Shown here: positions 6,486 through 16,591 of the stretch, piece by piece
Numbering within the stretch: the first letter of the stretch is position 1
Layout of the letters: each line of letters opens with the position of its first letter
From: Lentisphaeria bacterium
GTDB taxonomy: Bacteria; Verrucomicrobiota; Lentisphaeria; Victivallales; Victivallaceae
Length of the DNA stretch: 50,690 bases
Reading direction: 5' to 3'
Assembly (NCBI GenBank): GCA_017628235.1
Contig: JAGBZM010000078.1
Coordinates: 1-50,690 of the forward strand
The notes under the pieces: model-generated
Databases searched by the model: none
Told to the model about the DNA's origin: nothing
Seen by the model: the letters and a program-made list of their open reading frames with translations, nothing else
Position numbers and translations under genes: made by a program

Positions 6486-8897
6486 ATGAAAAAAATTTTA
6501 TTCGTGATATTTGCGCTCATCCTGCCTTTTCTGAATCAGGCGGCAGAGAGGATCAGCGGCCGGGTATTTGACCGGAATTCCGGCAAAGGCATCTCCGGCA
6601 TGCTGGTTTCCGATGGGACCAACATTGTCAGAACCGCTGCCGACGGCACCTATGATCTGGAGCTTGGCGGCAAACGGGCGTATGTCATGCTGCATGACAC
6701 CGGAACTTTCCGGGCGGACAAACGCTTTGTCAAACTGGAAAAAGGTAAAACTGTATACGACTTCCCCGGCCGGAAGAGTGCAAATAAAAAGGAAATAACC
6801 TTTCTCCATTACGGAGACCCGGAAACTGAAAATATGGCCATTTGGAGCGATGACCTCATTGAACTTGCCAAAAATCTCAAAGTCGATTTCGTGGTAAACG
6901 GCGGGGATATCTGCAATCTGCACGGCATGACCGCCCATGCCGGACGTTTCAAAGCTGAAAAGCTCCCATTTGATCACTTTTATGTTGTCGGCAATCACGA
7001 TATCAATAAGCCAGAACCGGCTGCTTATGAACGCATTATCGGACCTTACTGGTACAGTTTCGAGCGCGGCGGCGTAGTTTTCATTGCCGCACCGATGAAG
7101 TATGGCGATATCGGTTCGATGATGGCTGGCAGCAGCAGCAAATATTCCCGGCCCTATACGATGGAGGAATTCGGTACTTATCTGGAAAAACTTCTGGCCA
7201 TGCTCCCGGCCGATCAGCCGAAATTCTTTATGATGCACGGTACTCCGTCCACCGGGACTGCCGATATAACATTCACCACTGAATCCGGGAAAAGCATCCC
7301 CATCAGCAAATACAATGTGCAGGGAGTGATTCTGGCGCACAGCCATTACAATCTGGTCGTCCACTATCCGGGTACTTATTCCATCTATGTCACCAGCCAT
7401 ACCAATATGGGCGGCGAAGACTGGAACCCGGCCGCCGCCAGAGTACTAAAATATGACGGTAAAAAGTGGTCGAGCGAACTTGTCTGGTCGGGACAGCATA
7501 AAGTACTTTCGCTTATGTCCTTTGCCAATAACGGCAATACCGTACTGTCGGTGATCGCCTGCAATTCGGCTGATCCGGTGGTCAAAGTCACCGCCGGTAC
7601 AGAAAATAAAAGTGTGGAACTGCAGACCCTTTCCAAACTGGCGTATCAGGCGGAACTTCCCGGCCTGATCTCCGGCAAGGTGACAGTTACGGCGCAGACC
7701 GTTTCCGGAAAAACTTTCAGCAGAGAGTTTTCCATCGCGCCGGCAGCACTCAAACCGGCAGACAGGATCACGGATAATTGGAATAATTTCCTCGGCAACG
7801 CCGCACACAATGGATTTTATCCCGGAGCCGAACCGGTTATTTACCGCAATGTCCGGTTCATTTCCCCGGTCAAAGGAGAAATTTTAATGGCTTCTCCGGT
7901 GGTGACAGACGGCAAAGTTTTCACCGCGACCATCGACAATCACAACAGTTTCAATGGCGGCATCTATGCCTTTGATGCGGCGACCGGGAAAAAACTCTGG
8001 GGCAGACGGATAAAAAACAGTGTTCCCAACTCGCTGGCCGCCGGGGACGGCAAAATTTTCGCCATCGACCTGCGCGGCAAAGTTTACGCACTTAATATGC
8101 AGGGGAAACTGCTCTGGACGGAAAATACTTACTGCTCCGATTACCGGATCATGACCGCCGGAATAGTTTACAGCAACGGCAAGGTTTTCGCCGGCAGCCG
8201 GGATACTCTGCGGGCGATCGATGCAGCTTCAGGTAAAGTGATATGGCGCAACCCGGCCAAAAGTTTTGATACCGGTTCGGTAAATACCATCACCGTCGGC
8301 GGCGGCGTGGTGTGTACAGCAACCAACGGCGATGGGATCTATGCATTTGATGAGAACAGCGGCAAACTGCTCTGGAAGCATGAACGCGGTCAATTCGGCG
8401 GACAAAGTGCCAGTGCGGTTTACAATGACGGCAAATTCTATGTCAAAGGTACCAAAACGCTCTTTATCCTTGAAGCTGCCGGAGGCAGGATCATCGCGCA
8501 GAAAGATATGGGCGAAAGACTTTACCCCTCTGTCATGCCCATACTGGTGACCGGCAAAATGGTGATCGTACCGGCCGCTGCCGGAAATATCTACTGTCTG
8601 GATAAAAACACGCTTGAAATCATCCGGACCATTCCGCTGAGTAATAATGCCATGATGAAAACCGGACCTTATCAAACCTGGAACCGTTCCCGGGCTTCGC
8701 TGGCCGCCGGAGCAGTCATCCGGGGCAATATCATATATCTGACCAATGCCGACGGTCACCTTTACATGATCGACACCGATACCGGGAAAACAGTTCATAA
8801 GATCGAACTGGGGATCCCCGGATTCTGTGCTCCGGCATTTGCCGGTAATAAAATGTATGTGACAGATTTTGCCGGCAGGCTGATCTGTCTGGAATAA
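6486..8897 (+). CDS. Secreted calcineurin-like metallophosphoesterase fused to a PQQ-type beta-propeller
   Basis: The 803-residue protein starts at ATG 6486 (GGAG eight bases upstream); an open TTG six codons earlier has no ribosome site. Residues 1-20 are a signal peptide. Residues about 22-90 resemble the carboxypeptidase-regulatory-like domain often found before metallophosphoesterases (GKGISGMLVSDG). Residues about 98-300 carry calcineurin-type metal motifs: GGDICN, GNHD, HGTPS and AHSHYN. The first motif is unusual (HYGDPE, with no histidine two residues after the aspartate). From about residue 440 to the end, repeats such as YAFDAATGKKLWG, RAIDAASGKVIW and YAFDENSGKLLWK mark a seven- or eight-bladed PQQ-like propeller. 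A periplasmic or surface phosphoesterase is likely; the substrate is unknown. Two operators upstream suggest tight control. Confidence 0.9.
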   Translation: MKKILFVIFALILPFLNQAAERISGRVFDRNSGKGISGMLVSDGTNIVRTAADGTYDLELGGKRAYVMLHDTGTFRADKRFVKLEKGKTVYDFPGRKSANKKEITFLHYGDPETENMAIWSDDLIELAKNLKVDFVVNGGDICNLHGMTAHAGRFKAEKLPFDHFYVVGNHDINKPEPAAYERIIGPYWYSFERGGVVFIAAPMKYGDIGSMMAGSSSKYSRPYTMEEFGTYLEKLLAMLPADQPKFFMMHGTPSTGTADITFTTESGKSIPISKYNVQGVILAHSHYNLVVHYPGTYSIYVTSHTNMGGEDWNPAAARVLKYDGKKWSSELVWSGQHKVLSLMSFANNGNTVLSVIACNSADPVVKVTAGTENKSVELQTLSKLAYQAELPGLISGKVTVTAQTVSGKTFSREFSIAPAALKPADRITDNWNNFLGNAAHNGFYPGAEPVIYRNVRFISPVKGEILMASPVVTDGKVFTATIDNHNSFNGGIYAFDAATGKKLWGRRIKNSVPNSLAAGDGKIFAIDLRGKVYALNMQGKLLWTENTYCSDYRIMTAGIVYSNGKVFAGSRDTLRAIDAASGKVIWRNPAKSFDTGSVNTITVGGGVVCTATNGDGIYAFDENSGKLLWKHERGQFGGQSASAVYNDGKFYVKGTKTLFILEAAGGRIIAQKDMGERLYPSVMPILVTGKMVIVPAAAGNIYCLDKNTLEIIRTIPLSNNAMMKTGPYQTWNRSRASLAAGAVIRGNIIYLTNADGHLYMIDTDTGKTVHKIELGIPGFCAPAFAGNKMYVTDFAGRLICLE

Positions 8898-8947
8898 GGG
8901 AGGAACCGGAACCTGGTAAAAATCAAATACCGACAGTAAAAATTGCC

Positions 8948-8977
8948 TTGACAAGTTGAAACAATAAAAAATATTTT
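8948..8977 (+). promoter_or_regulatory. Candidate promoter of the first pseudopilin operon
   Basis: TTGACA (8948-8953), an 18-base spacer, then TATTTT (8972-8977), 34 bases before the start codon. AAGGAA near 8999-9004 is the likely ribosome site. Confidence 0.55.
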
Positions 8978-9010
8978 TCAAACCCCAACCAAATCGAAAG
9001 GAAAGAAAAA

Positions 9011-9805
<795 letters not shown>

Positions 9806-9825
9806 TTCAGAAAGGTAACAGAGAG

Positions 9826-12666
9826 ATGAAACATACCCTTTTTGTGCTCTTTTTTCTGATGACATCACTGGCGGTATCTGCCGCCAATCCGGTGGCCATC
9901 AGATGTGACAAAGCACCGAAACTGGATGGCAGACTGGATGATGCCGTCTGGAAACAGGCAAAGGTTTTTGATAAATTTTTCGTTATCAATACCGGGAAAA
10001 AACCAGATCACCGCACCGAAGTGCGGATCCTTTACGATGACAAAGCATTCTATTTCGGCTTCCGCAGCTTCTGGGCTCCGGGCAAGCCGGTGATCCCGCC
10101 CTCCTATCCCCGGGATGCCGGTACCGGACTGGGCAGACATGAATGCGTGGAGATCATGCTTGATATCGGTGCGACCGGCAGCGAATACTTCCACTTTTTC
10201 ATCACCGCCGGCAACACCATGCTCGACCGTTACTGCAATCAGGGCGGTTATGTCGCCAATATCCGCTGGAATTCAACTGCCAGAAGCAAAGTTTCCACCT
10301 CTCACCCGGACTATTGGGAATGCGAAGTAATGATCCCTTACAGCACGCTGGAGATCCGCAACGATAAAAACGGCAAATTCCCGATCAATATCAATATCGC
10401 CCGGGGGGCGCGTAGCGTGTTTGAGGATTCCAGTATCGGCAGCAACGGGCTCTTTCACAATGCCGGAGCATTCCGCAAACTCGAAGGTTTTGATATGGAT
10501 CTTTCGCCGTACGCGTGGAGCTTCACGCCGCCGGTGATCAAGACCTCTTCTGCCGGAAAAACCATCTGCGCCGATGTTTCAAGCAATATCGTCAATAACA
10601 CCGGAAAAAAACAGCAGACCAGAGTCTCCTGCATCCTGAAAAATAACAACGATGCCGGTATGGCTTCGGTAAAAAAGGATTTTGCTCCCGGCAAAACTGA
10701 AACGTTCACTGCTGCCGGCATCAAATTGGGCGAAGCCGGAAATTACACCTGCTATATCACGGTCCATGATCAGAAAAATACAGTTCTGCACCGCAGTTCC
10801 TTCCCGGTGAAAATCGGTTTTTCACCGCTGGAAATCACTTTGTGCGATCCCCATTACCGCGACGCGATCTTTGCTACGCAGAATTTGAAAGAAATTTCCG
10901 CTGATATCAGAATCAATCTCCCCGGACGGGCCGCCAAAGTCGCTCTGCTCGATGATAAAGGCAAAATTTACGGCGAAAAACTCCTCAAAGTCAGCGGCAA
11001 TGTGAAGTTCGATGCCGCCAAACTGCCCGACGGAAATTATAAACTCACCGCTTCGATCGCAGATGATCCGGCTGCCGGAACAGTGGAAAAAGCCTTCCGC
11101 AAATTGCCCTATCTCAAAAATGAGGTATGGCGCGGCAAAGACGGCAACTGGTATGTCGACGGCCAAAAATTCTTTATCACCACCGAATGGAACGCCCGCA
11201 ACCATCATATTGAAGGTATCAAAACTTCCAAAACCAGTTTTGACAACGGGCTGCCCGCCGGGGTCAGACGGCTGACCAGAGAGTTCTCCGAACATCCATT
11301 TACCACGATGATGAAATCCGGCAAAGCGGAACTTTCGGCAGAAGATCTGGCTCTGATCCGTTCAACTGCCAAAAAACTTTCCGTCGATCCGGATACTTTC
11401 GCCCACTTCCTGGTCGATGAACCGGATAACGGCCGCTTCCCGCAGAAAATGCTGCTCACTCTCGCCGCAACCATCCGTGAAGCCGACCCGTATCATCCGA
11501 TATTCGTCTCCAATAATACGGTTGACGGCATGATGGACTACATCGATGCCGCTGAAGTCAACGGCCTGCACCCGTATCCCCACATCGACCGGGATAAGCA
11601 GAAAGCCAACATGGGGCAGGTGGTTTCCTACCTTGACCGTGCCGTGGATTTCTACAGAAACATCGGTAAAGAACAAACCATCGCCTATATGCAGCAGGGA
11701 TTCAACTACACTGACTACGGTGCCATCTACACCCGGACACCCTCTTATGATGAGATCCGGACGGAGTTCCTCCTCGCCCATATCATCTGCGCCAGAGGTA
11801 TCTTTGCTTACACCGCACCGGATGGCAGATATTATCCGGAATTAAAGATCGGTATGGTCGAATTGATGAAGGAATTCAACCATTACGGCAATATCTTCAT
11901 GGAACCGGAAGCAAAAACTGCCGCCATGAGCGCCAAAGGCGGCCCGGTGCGCTGGATTGTCCGGAAATACAAGGGCGATTACTGGATCTTTGCCGTTTCC
12001 ACTGATGACAAAAAGCATCAGATAACTTTCGATATCCCGGAAATCGGCGGCAAAAAAGTTCAGGTCTTTGCCGAAGAACGCTTCATTACCGCAGTAAACG
12101 GCAAATTCACCGACACCTTTGATAATTTCCAGGTGCATGTCTACACGACAAGCAGTGAACTTCACCCGGAAATATCGGTTGCCAAAGCTGAAAAACTGAT
12201 CGCTGAAGCCAACGCCGCACGTAAAGTCCCCGGCAGTCTGCTCTGGCAGAAGTTTGAGGATGTCACTGTAAGCATCACCACCAATTCCAATGCCAAAGTG
12301 TTCCGCCGCCCCATCGATACCTTGTGGCATCTGGCCGACGGTATCAAATTCGATAAAAATTACGGCGGTCAGCGTTTCGCGTGGCTTTCCAACGCAAAAG
12401 AGTTGCCAGTCTGGGTGCAGATGGATTTCAAAAAGCCGCAGACTTTCAGTAAAGCGGTCATCTGGTGTCTGGACAAGAGTTTGAAAGATTACACCATCTC
12501 GGTCAACGTCAACGGCAAATGGGTGGAGATCGCCAAAGTCACCGGCGGTAAAGAGTACAAACGGGAATTCAACTTCCCAACCGTAACCGCCACCGGCTTG
12601 CGGTTGGATGTGACCGCCACCAACGGCGACCGTGCCGGAGTAAGCGAAATAGAGATATTCAAATAA
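9826..12666 (+). CDS. Secreted multidomain sugar-active protein: CBM9-like, glycosidase-like barrel, discoidin-like end
   Basis: The 946-residue protein starts at ATG 9826; an in-frame TTG at 9802 lacks support. Residues 1-20 form a signal peptide. Residues about 21-215 look like a CBM9/DOMON-type domain (KLDGRLDDAVWKQA, then ECVEIMLDIG). Residues about 230-430 are beta-rich. Residues about 430-720 look like a TIM-barrel glycosidase; FLVDEPDN near residue 533 offers a candidate catalytic acid and HPYPHIDRD lies nearby. The C-terminal about 120 residues resemble an F5/8 type C (discoidin) domain, including YTISVNVNGKWVEIA and the final SEIEIF. I cannot assign a GH family. The gene is 20 bases behind a pseudopilin gene, which suggests a link in secretion or surface display. 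Confidence 0.8.
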   Translation: MKHTLFVLFFLMTSLAVSAANPVAIRCDKAPKLDGRLDDAVWKQAKVFDKFFVINTGKKPDHRTEVRILYDDKAFYFGFRSFWAPGKPVIPPSYPRDAGTGLGRHECVEIMLDIGATGSEYFHFFITAGNTMLDRYCNQGGYVANIRWNSTARSKVSTSHPDYWECEVMIPYSTLEIRNDKNGKFPININIARGARSVFEDSSIGSNGLFHNAGAFRKLEGFDMDLSPYAWSFTPPVIKTSSAGKTICADVSSNIVNNTGKKQQTRVSCILKNNNDAGMASVKKDFAPGKTETFTAAGIKLGEAGNYTCYITVHDQKNTVLHRSSFPVKIGFSPLEITLCDPHYRDAIFATQNLKEISADIRINLPGRAAKVALLDDKGKIYGEKLLKVSGNVKFDAAKLPDGNYKLTASIADDPAAGTVEKAFRKLPYLKNEVWRGKDGNWYVDGQKFFITTEWNARNHHIEGIKTSKTSFDNGLPAGVRRLTREFSEHPFTTMMKSGKAELSAEDLALIRSTAKKLSVDPDTFAHFLVDEPDNGRFPQKMLLTLAATIREADPYHPIFVSNNTVDGMMDYIDAAEVNGLHPYPHIDRDKQKANMGQVVSYLDRAVDFYRNIGKEQTIAYMQQGFNYTDYGAIYTRTPSYDEIRTEFLLAHIICARGIFAYTAPDGRYYPELKIGMVELMKEFNHYGNIFMEPEAKTAAMSAKGGPVRWIVRKYKGDYWIFAVSTDDKKHQITFDIPEIGGKKVQVFAEERFITAVNGKFTDTFDNFQVHVYTTSSELHPEISVAKAEKLIAEANAARKVPGSLLWQKFEDVTVSITTNSNAKVFRRPIDTLWHLADGIKFDKNYGGQRFAWLSNAKELPVWVQMDFKKPQTFSKAVIWCLDKSLKDYTISVNVNGKWVEIAKVTGGKEYKREFNFPTVTATGLRLDVTATNGDRAGVSEIEIFK

Positions 12667-12680
12667 GGTAATGTTTTTCG

Positions 12681-12705
12681 GGGAGAGAAAAACATTTTCT
12701 CTCCC
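12681..12705. terminator. Strong intergenic hairpin, possible terminator
   Basis: GGGAGAGAAAA (12681-12691) pairs perfectly with TTTTCTCTCCC (12695-12705) around a 3-base loop, directly after the sugar-active protein gene. No run of T follows on the plus strand, so it may stabilise the mRNA end or attenuate rather than terminate. The pyrimidine-rich tail CCCCCTCTCTGCTTTTC resembles part of the 120-bp repeat near the left edge. Confidence 0.45.
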
Positions 12706-12762
12706 GTCCCCCTCTCTGCTTTTCAAAAAGCAGGATTTTCAATCAGATAAGGAATATACATC

Positions 12763-13500
12763 ATGAAAAAAACAGCTGTACTTTTATTTTGTGCCGCCGC
12801 CTTCACTCTGGGCGCAACAGAAAAATCCGCACCGGTCGTTGAAGTGGAAATGGTTCCAGCTGCCATTAAAGATGCTTCGGCCAATAATCTGCCGGTTTCC
12901 ATCACTCGCGGTCAATTTCTCACGCCGGTTGACGGACCGGAAGGAAAAAAAGCTCTGCTTTTTGATGCCAAAAAAGGTCTGGCTTTCCGTAAACGGGCCG
13001 GAGGAGCATGCATCATTGTCAAAGGGATGAATAAGTTTGATTTCACCAAAGGCTTCGCGCTTTCGGCGTGGTACAAACTGGCTGCAGATGCCGGAGACGG
13101 CTTTGATCTGGCGGCTACCGCCAAAGGCAGCAAAGGCCCGGGGTTCCGGATCACTTATGATTACAAAACCTGGCGGTGGCTCACCGGCGACGGCAACAGT
13201 TTTAAAGTGCTGGCCACCGCCAAGGGTAAAACCCCCATCGCCAAAGATGTCTGGACCCATATCGTACTCTCCTTTGACGGCAAAACAGCCCGGATCTATC
13301 TCAACGGTGAATTGGCCGCCGAAACCGCCCCCGGTGAAATTTTTCCGCTGACCAACGGTGAAGATTTCCTCACCATCGGGGCCTATTCCCGGGGGTACTA
13401 TTACTACTTTGACGGAGCGATCGCTGATATGAAAATCTACAACCGCCCGCTGGAAACTTCCGAAATCATCGGTGAAGCCCAGGAACTTGATGAACTTTAA
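12763..13500 (+). CDS. Secreted LamG-like (concanavalin A fold) domain protein
   Basis: The 245-residue protein has a signal peptide (MKKTAVLLFCAAAFTLGA) and then a single LamG-like jelly-roll domain, recognised by FALSAWYKLA, VWTHIVLSFDGKTARIYLNG and the closing GAIADMKIYNRPLETSEI. Such domains bind sugars or proteins and often occur on exported enzymes. There is no visible catalytic domain, so it may be a carbohydrate-binding accessory protein in the periplasm or on the surface. AAGGAA lies about nine bases upstream of the ATG. It is 21 bases before the hexosaminidase gene, so the two are likely cotranscribed. Confidence 0.88.
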   Translation: MKKTAVLLFCAAAFTLGATEKSAPVVEVEMVPAAIKDASANNLPVSITRGQFLTPVDGPEGKKALLFDAKKGLAFRKRAGGACIIVKGMNKFDFTKGFALSAWYKLAADAGDGFDLAATAKGSKGPGFRITYDYKTWRWLTGDGNSFKVLATAKGKTPIAKDVWTHIVLSFDGKTARIYLNGELAAETAPGEIFPLTNGEDFLTIGAYSRGYYYYFDGAIADMKIYNRPLETSEIIGEAQELDEL

Positions 13501-13521
13501 TTTAAAAAAAGCAACTGTTTT

Positions 13522-15384
13522 ATGACTCTCTATTGGAACCCATCTGCCGTACCGGCAGAATTACATCCGGTCATCCGCACTCTGGCCGAAGAATACCCGA
13601 TCATCGAATGTGCGGAAAAAAGCAATCTTTCCTTTGAAAAATGTGACTGCAAAGAACATCTTTCTGTCCAAAAAAATGACGGTAAATTCACCGTCACCTA
13701 CGGCAATGCCTCTTTTGCCGGCCGGGGGATCGGCTATGCGCTGGCCGGGTTGGAAGCGGATGAAAAAATCTGCTTTGATACTCACGGTATTCTGCTGGAT
13801 TGCTCCCGGACAATGGTCGTCACGCCGGAATATTTCAAAAAATGGCTCCGGAGGATGTCTCTGCTCGGCTACAACATGGCCATGCTCTACACTAAAGATG
13901 CTTATGAAGTGCCCGGAGAAACCTACTTCGGCTTCATGCGGGGAACATACTCTCTGGAAGAAGTGCGGGAAATAGATGCCTATGCCAAACAGCTCGGTAT
14001 CGAAATGATCGCTTCCATTCAGGCCCTCGGCCATCTCGAACCGGTCTTGCGCTGGCACATCTACGAAATGGACAAAGATACCGACAATGTCATCATGCCG
14101 GATGCGGAAAAAACTTATACCATGCTGGATAAAATGCTCAAATTCTGGAGTGATGCATTCGATTCCCGCCGCATCCATCTGGGGATGGATGAAACCCACG
14201 ACCTCGGACGCGGCAGATTTATGGATATCAACGGTTATGAGCGTCCCTTCGATATCTACAACCGCCACTTGAGAAAACTCTGTGCCATCTGCGGCAAATA
14301 TGATCTCCAACCGATCATCTGGGGCGACATGTATTTCCGCTTCGGCAACAAGGATCAGGAATATTATTCCGACAGTTCGCAGATCCCGCAGGATGTACGT
14401 GATGCCATTCCCAAAGAGGTCCAGCTGGCCTACTGGGATTACACCCACCGGGATGCGGAAACTTATGCCGGGATGCTGCAAAGCACCCGCGCGCTCAATG
14501 GACATGCGCCCATGATGGCCTCCGGAATCCATACCTGGGCCAGACTGTGGTGCGATTTTGAATTGACCAAAGCAACCGTTTCCGCCTGCATTGCCGGGTG
14601 TCAGCAGCAGAATGTCCGGGAAATCGTTTACACCATGTGGGGCGATGACGGCGGATACTGCGAATTTGAATCAGCATTTGCTTCAATGGCCTGGGCAGCA
14701 GATAAAGCATTCAACGGCGAAGCGTGTGACCAACGTATTGCCGGAGTTTTTGCCGCAGTCTGCGGCACAGATTATTTCCTGCAGACTGAACTGGGAAAAA
14801 TGGAGTTCCAGCACAGTGAAGGCATCCTCGACCGCTGGACCAATGTCAACACCGCCACCGTCCTCTGGGATGATCCGGTCATGGGTATCGTCTGGCACGA
14901 AATGCTCCATCACGGTGCTGATATCTGGGACCGGACACTGGCCGAATACCGCCGGTTGATCTCTCTGATCCATGATAAACGCAATGATAAAAATGCCGGA
15001 TATATCGATTATGCCTGGAATATTCTCAACGTTCTGATCAAAAAACTTGAATTCCGGAAAAAACTGGTTTCCGGCTACCGTCAGCGCAACTTCACCACTC
15101 TCCGCGAAGCCTGCGATATGGTGCCGGAAATCTGCGATGCGCTGGATATGCTCAATGATTCATTCCGCGAACAGTGGTTCAGAGGATACAAATCCTACGG
15201 CCTGGAGATCATGCAGATCCGGCTGGGCGGCCTGAAAGAACGTTACATCGAGGCGGTGCGCCGGATCGACGAATTGGAACAGGGCATCATCAACAATATC
15301 CATGAACTTGACCATGATTACGATACCATCGGCTGGGGCGAACTGCGTTACCGGATGATCGCCACCGGCGGCTGGTTTGTGTGA
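13522..15384 (+). CDS. Glycoside hydrolase family 20-type beta-N-acetylhexosaminidase, cytoplasmic
   Basis: The 620-residue protein has no signal peptide. Its barrel contains FDTHGILLDCSR at about 85-96, the GH20-type catalytic pair in HLGMDETHDLGRGR (Asp223, Glu224), then PIIWGDMYFRF and YTMWGDDGGYCEFES. This order fits the GH20 clade close to HEXDC-like hexosaminidases. GH20 enzymes remove terminal beta-linked GlcNAc or GalNAc by substrate-assisted catalysis. Being cytoplasmic, it would act on imported oligosaccharides. No ribosome site is visible before ATG 13522, so translation may depend on the LamG gene upstream. The next gene begins 10 bases after the stop. The specific sugar released is not known. 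Confidence 0.88.
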   Translation: MTLYWNPSAVPAELHPVIRTLAEEYPIIECAEKSNLSFEKCDCKEHLSVQKNDGKFTVTYGNASFAGRGIGYALAGLEADEKICFDTHGILLDCSRTMVVTPEYFKKWLRRMSLLGYNMAMLYTKDAYEVPGETYFGFMRGTYSLEEVREIDAYAKQLGIEMIASIQALGHLEPVLRWHIYEMDKDTDNVIMPDAEKTYTMLDKMLKFWSDAFDSRRIHLGMDETHDLGRGRFMDINGYERPFDIYNRHLRKLCAICGKYDLQPIIWGDMYFRFGNKDQEYYSDSSQIPQDVRDAIPKEVQLAYWDYTHRDAETYAGMLQSTRALNGHAPMMASGIHTWARLWCDFELTKATVSACIAGCQQQNVREIVYTMWGDDGGYCEFESAFASMAWAADKAFNGEACDQRIAGVFAAVCGTDYFLQTELGKMEFQHSEGILDRWTNVNTATVLWDDPVMGIVWHEMLHHGADIWDRTLAEYRRLISLIHDKRNDKNAGYIDYAWNILNVLIKKLEFRKKLVSGYRQRNFTTLREACDMVPEICDALDMLNDSFREQWFRGYKSYGLEIMQIRLGGLKERYIEAVRRIDELEQGIINNIHELDHDYDTIGWGELRYRMIATGGWFV

Positions 15385-15393
15385 GGAGAAGCT

Positions 15394-16500
15394 ATGAAAA
15401 GAAACCGTACCCCCTATACCGGAATAAACTGGGAAAAAGCTCTGAAAATCACCGGCTGTACCCACATGCACTGTACCACACAGGAGATGTTGGATGATTT
15501 CGTCAGTCAGGGGCTGGAATTTGCCACTTTTTCCAACTATTATCCGTCAGCCCCCTGGTATCCTCTGCGGGATATCAGAGAAAACAGCTTCCGTATAAGT
15601 CAGAACGGCATAGTGAAAAACCACCGGATCATCCGTGACCGGATCGATTTTGCCGCCGCCGTCAGTCAGTGGGATGAAAAACTGGCCGCCCGTCTGCCGG
15701 CCGATCCGGGAAAACCGGTTTTCAACAATATCCCGGAATATCTGCTGGAAGCTCCCAATGCCGAACATCACTGGTTCGCCGATCACAATGTCTATCTGCA
15801 CATCTGCGCTCCGGGTTCATACCTGAGTACCAGCCATTTTGACCGGAAACATGAGTTCAAACTCCATGAACACGGCTATGCTCTGGGGTGTCCGGTTTCA
15901 TGGAAAAACGCACTGGATGCCATGTTTGAATCCCTGATGATCCCCGATGGCGGCGGTGCGGTGATCGCCCATCCGCACTGGTCGCATTTGCCGATAAGTT
16001 TTCTGATGGAAGTTCTGGATTACGATTCGCGGGTGCTGGGGATAGAGGTTTTCAACTACAATAACGTGGATTATACAGAAAACAGCGAAGTGGAGTGGGA
16101 TCATATTCTGGCCACCGGCCGGCAGTGTTTCGGCTTTTTTGTCGAAGATCATACGATGGAAACCTGGAAAGGCAAATGCATTCTGCTGCCGGAAGAGCGG
16201 ACCGCCGAAGCGTGCCTGCGGGCTTACCGGCAGGGCAATTTCTACGGCGCGATCCTCGGCAACGGCTGCGAATTTGAATATATCAATTTCGACGGCCGTA
16301 CCCTGCGGGCCAAATGCAACCGCCCGATGATCTTCCAGCTGACCACCGCCCAAGGGGTGGAAGTGGACTCTTACGGCAGTGATGAATTTGTCTATCAGCT
16401 CAATGAAAATGAGCGCAGTAAACACGTTTTTCTCCGGCTGACTGCCAGCGAACACCATTCACGGGAAAAACTTTTCGCTCAGCCTTTCATGCTCGTATGA
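15394..16500 (+). CDS. PHP-domain metal-dependent hydrolase-like protein
   Basis: The 368-residue protein begins with the PHP-like motif GCTHMHCTTQEMLDDF (His24, His26) and continues with DHNVYLHI, VIAHPHWSHLP, GIEVFNYNN and VEDHTME, in the order of the metal-binding motifs of the polymerase/histidinol phosphatase superfamily. No signal peptide is seen. GAGGAG sits just before the ATG. It follows the GH20 gene by 9 bases and ends 91 bases before the LacI-family gene, so it likely belongs to the GH20 operon. Family members are phosphoesterases or deacylase-like enzymes; a role on a sugar phosphate or an N-acetyl sugar derivative is a guess from context. Confidence 0.72.
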   Translation: MKRNRTPYTGINWEKALKITGCTHMHCTTQEMLDDFVSQGLEFATFSNYYPSAPWYPLRDIRENSFRISQNGIVKNHRIIRDRIDFAAAVSQWDEKLAARLPADPGKPVFNNIPEYLLEAPNAEHHWFADHNVYLHICAPGSYLSTSHFDRKHEFKLHEHGYALGCPVSWKNALDAMFESLMIPDGGGAVIAHPHWSHLPISFLMEVLDYDSRVLGIEVFNYNNVDYTENSEVEWDHILATGRQCFGFFVEDHTMETWKGKCILLPEERTAEACLRAYRQGNFYGAILGNGCEFEYINFDGRTLRAKCNRPMIFQLTTAQGVEVDSYGSDEFVYQLNENERSKHVFLRLTASEHHSREKLFAQPFMLV

Positions 16501-16523
16501 TCCGGATATTTTGCAGAATCAGC

Positions 16524-16552
16524 TTGACAAATACAGTTTTTTACGTTATATT
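16524..16552 (+). promoter_or_regulatory. Candidate promoter of the LacI-family gene, with a degenerate operator
   Basis: TTGACA (16524-16529), a 17-base spacer, then TATATT (16547-16552). The spacer end TTTACGTTA is close to the TTTACGTAAA operator found twice elsewhere upstream of likely target genes, so weak autoregulation is possible. Confidence 0.65.
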
Positions 16553-16591
16553 TTGAGATGTGTTCTGTCACTGTAAAATATCGGAAGTACC

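Noticed and set aside
12681-12705. Classical intrinsic terminator after the sugar-active protein gene
   Set aside because: The hairpin is strong but no T-run follows, so I list it only as a possible terminator.
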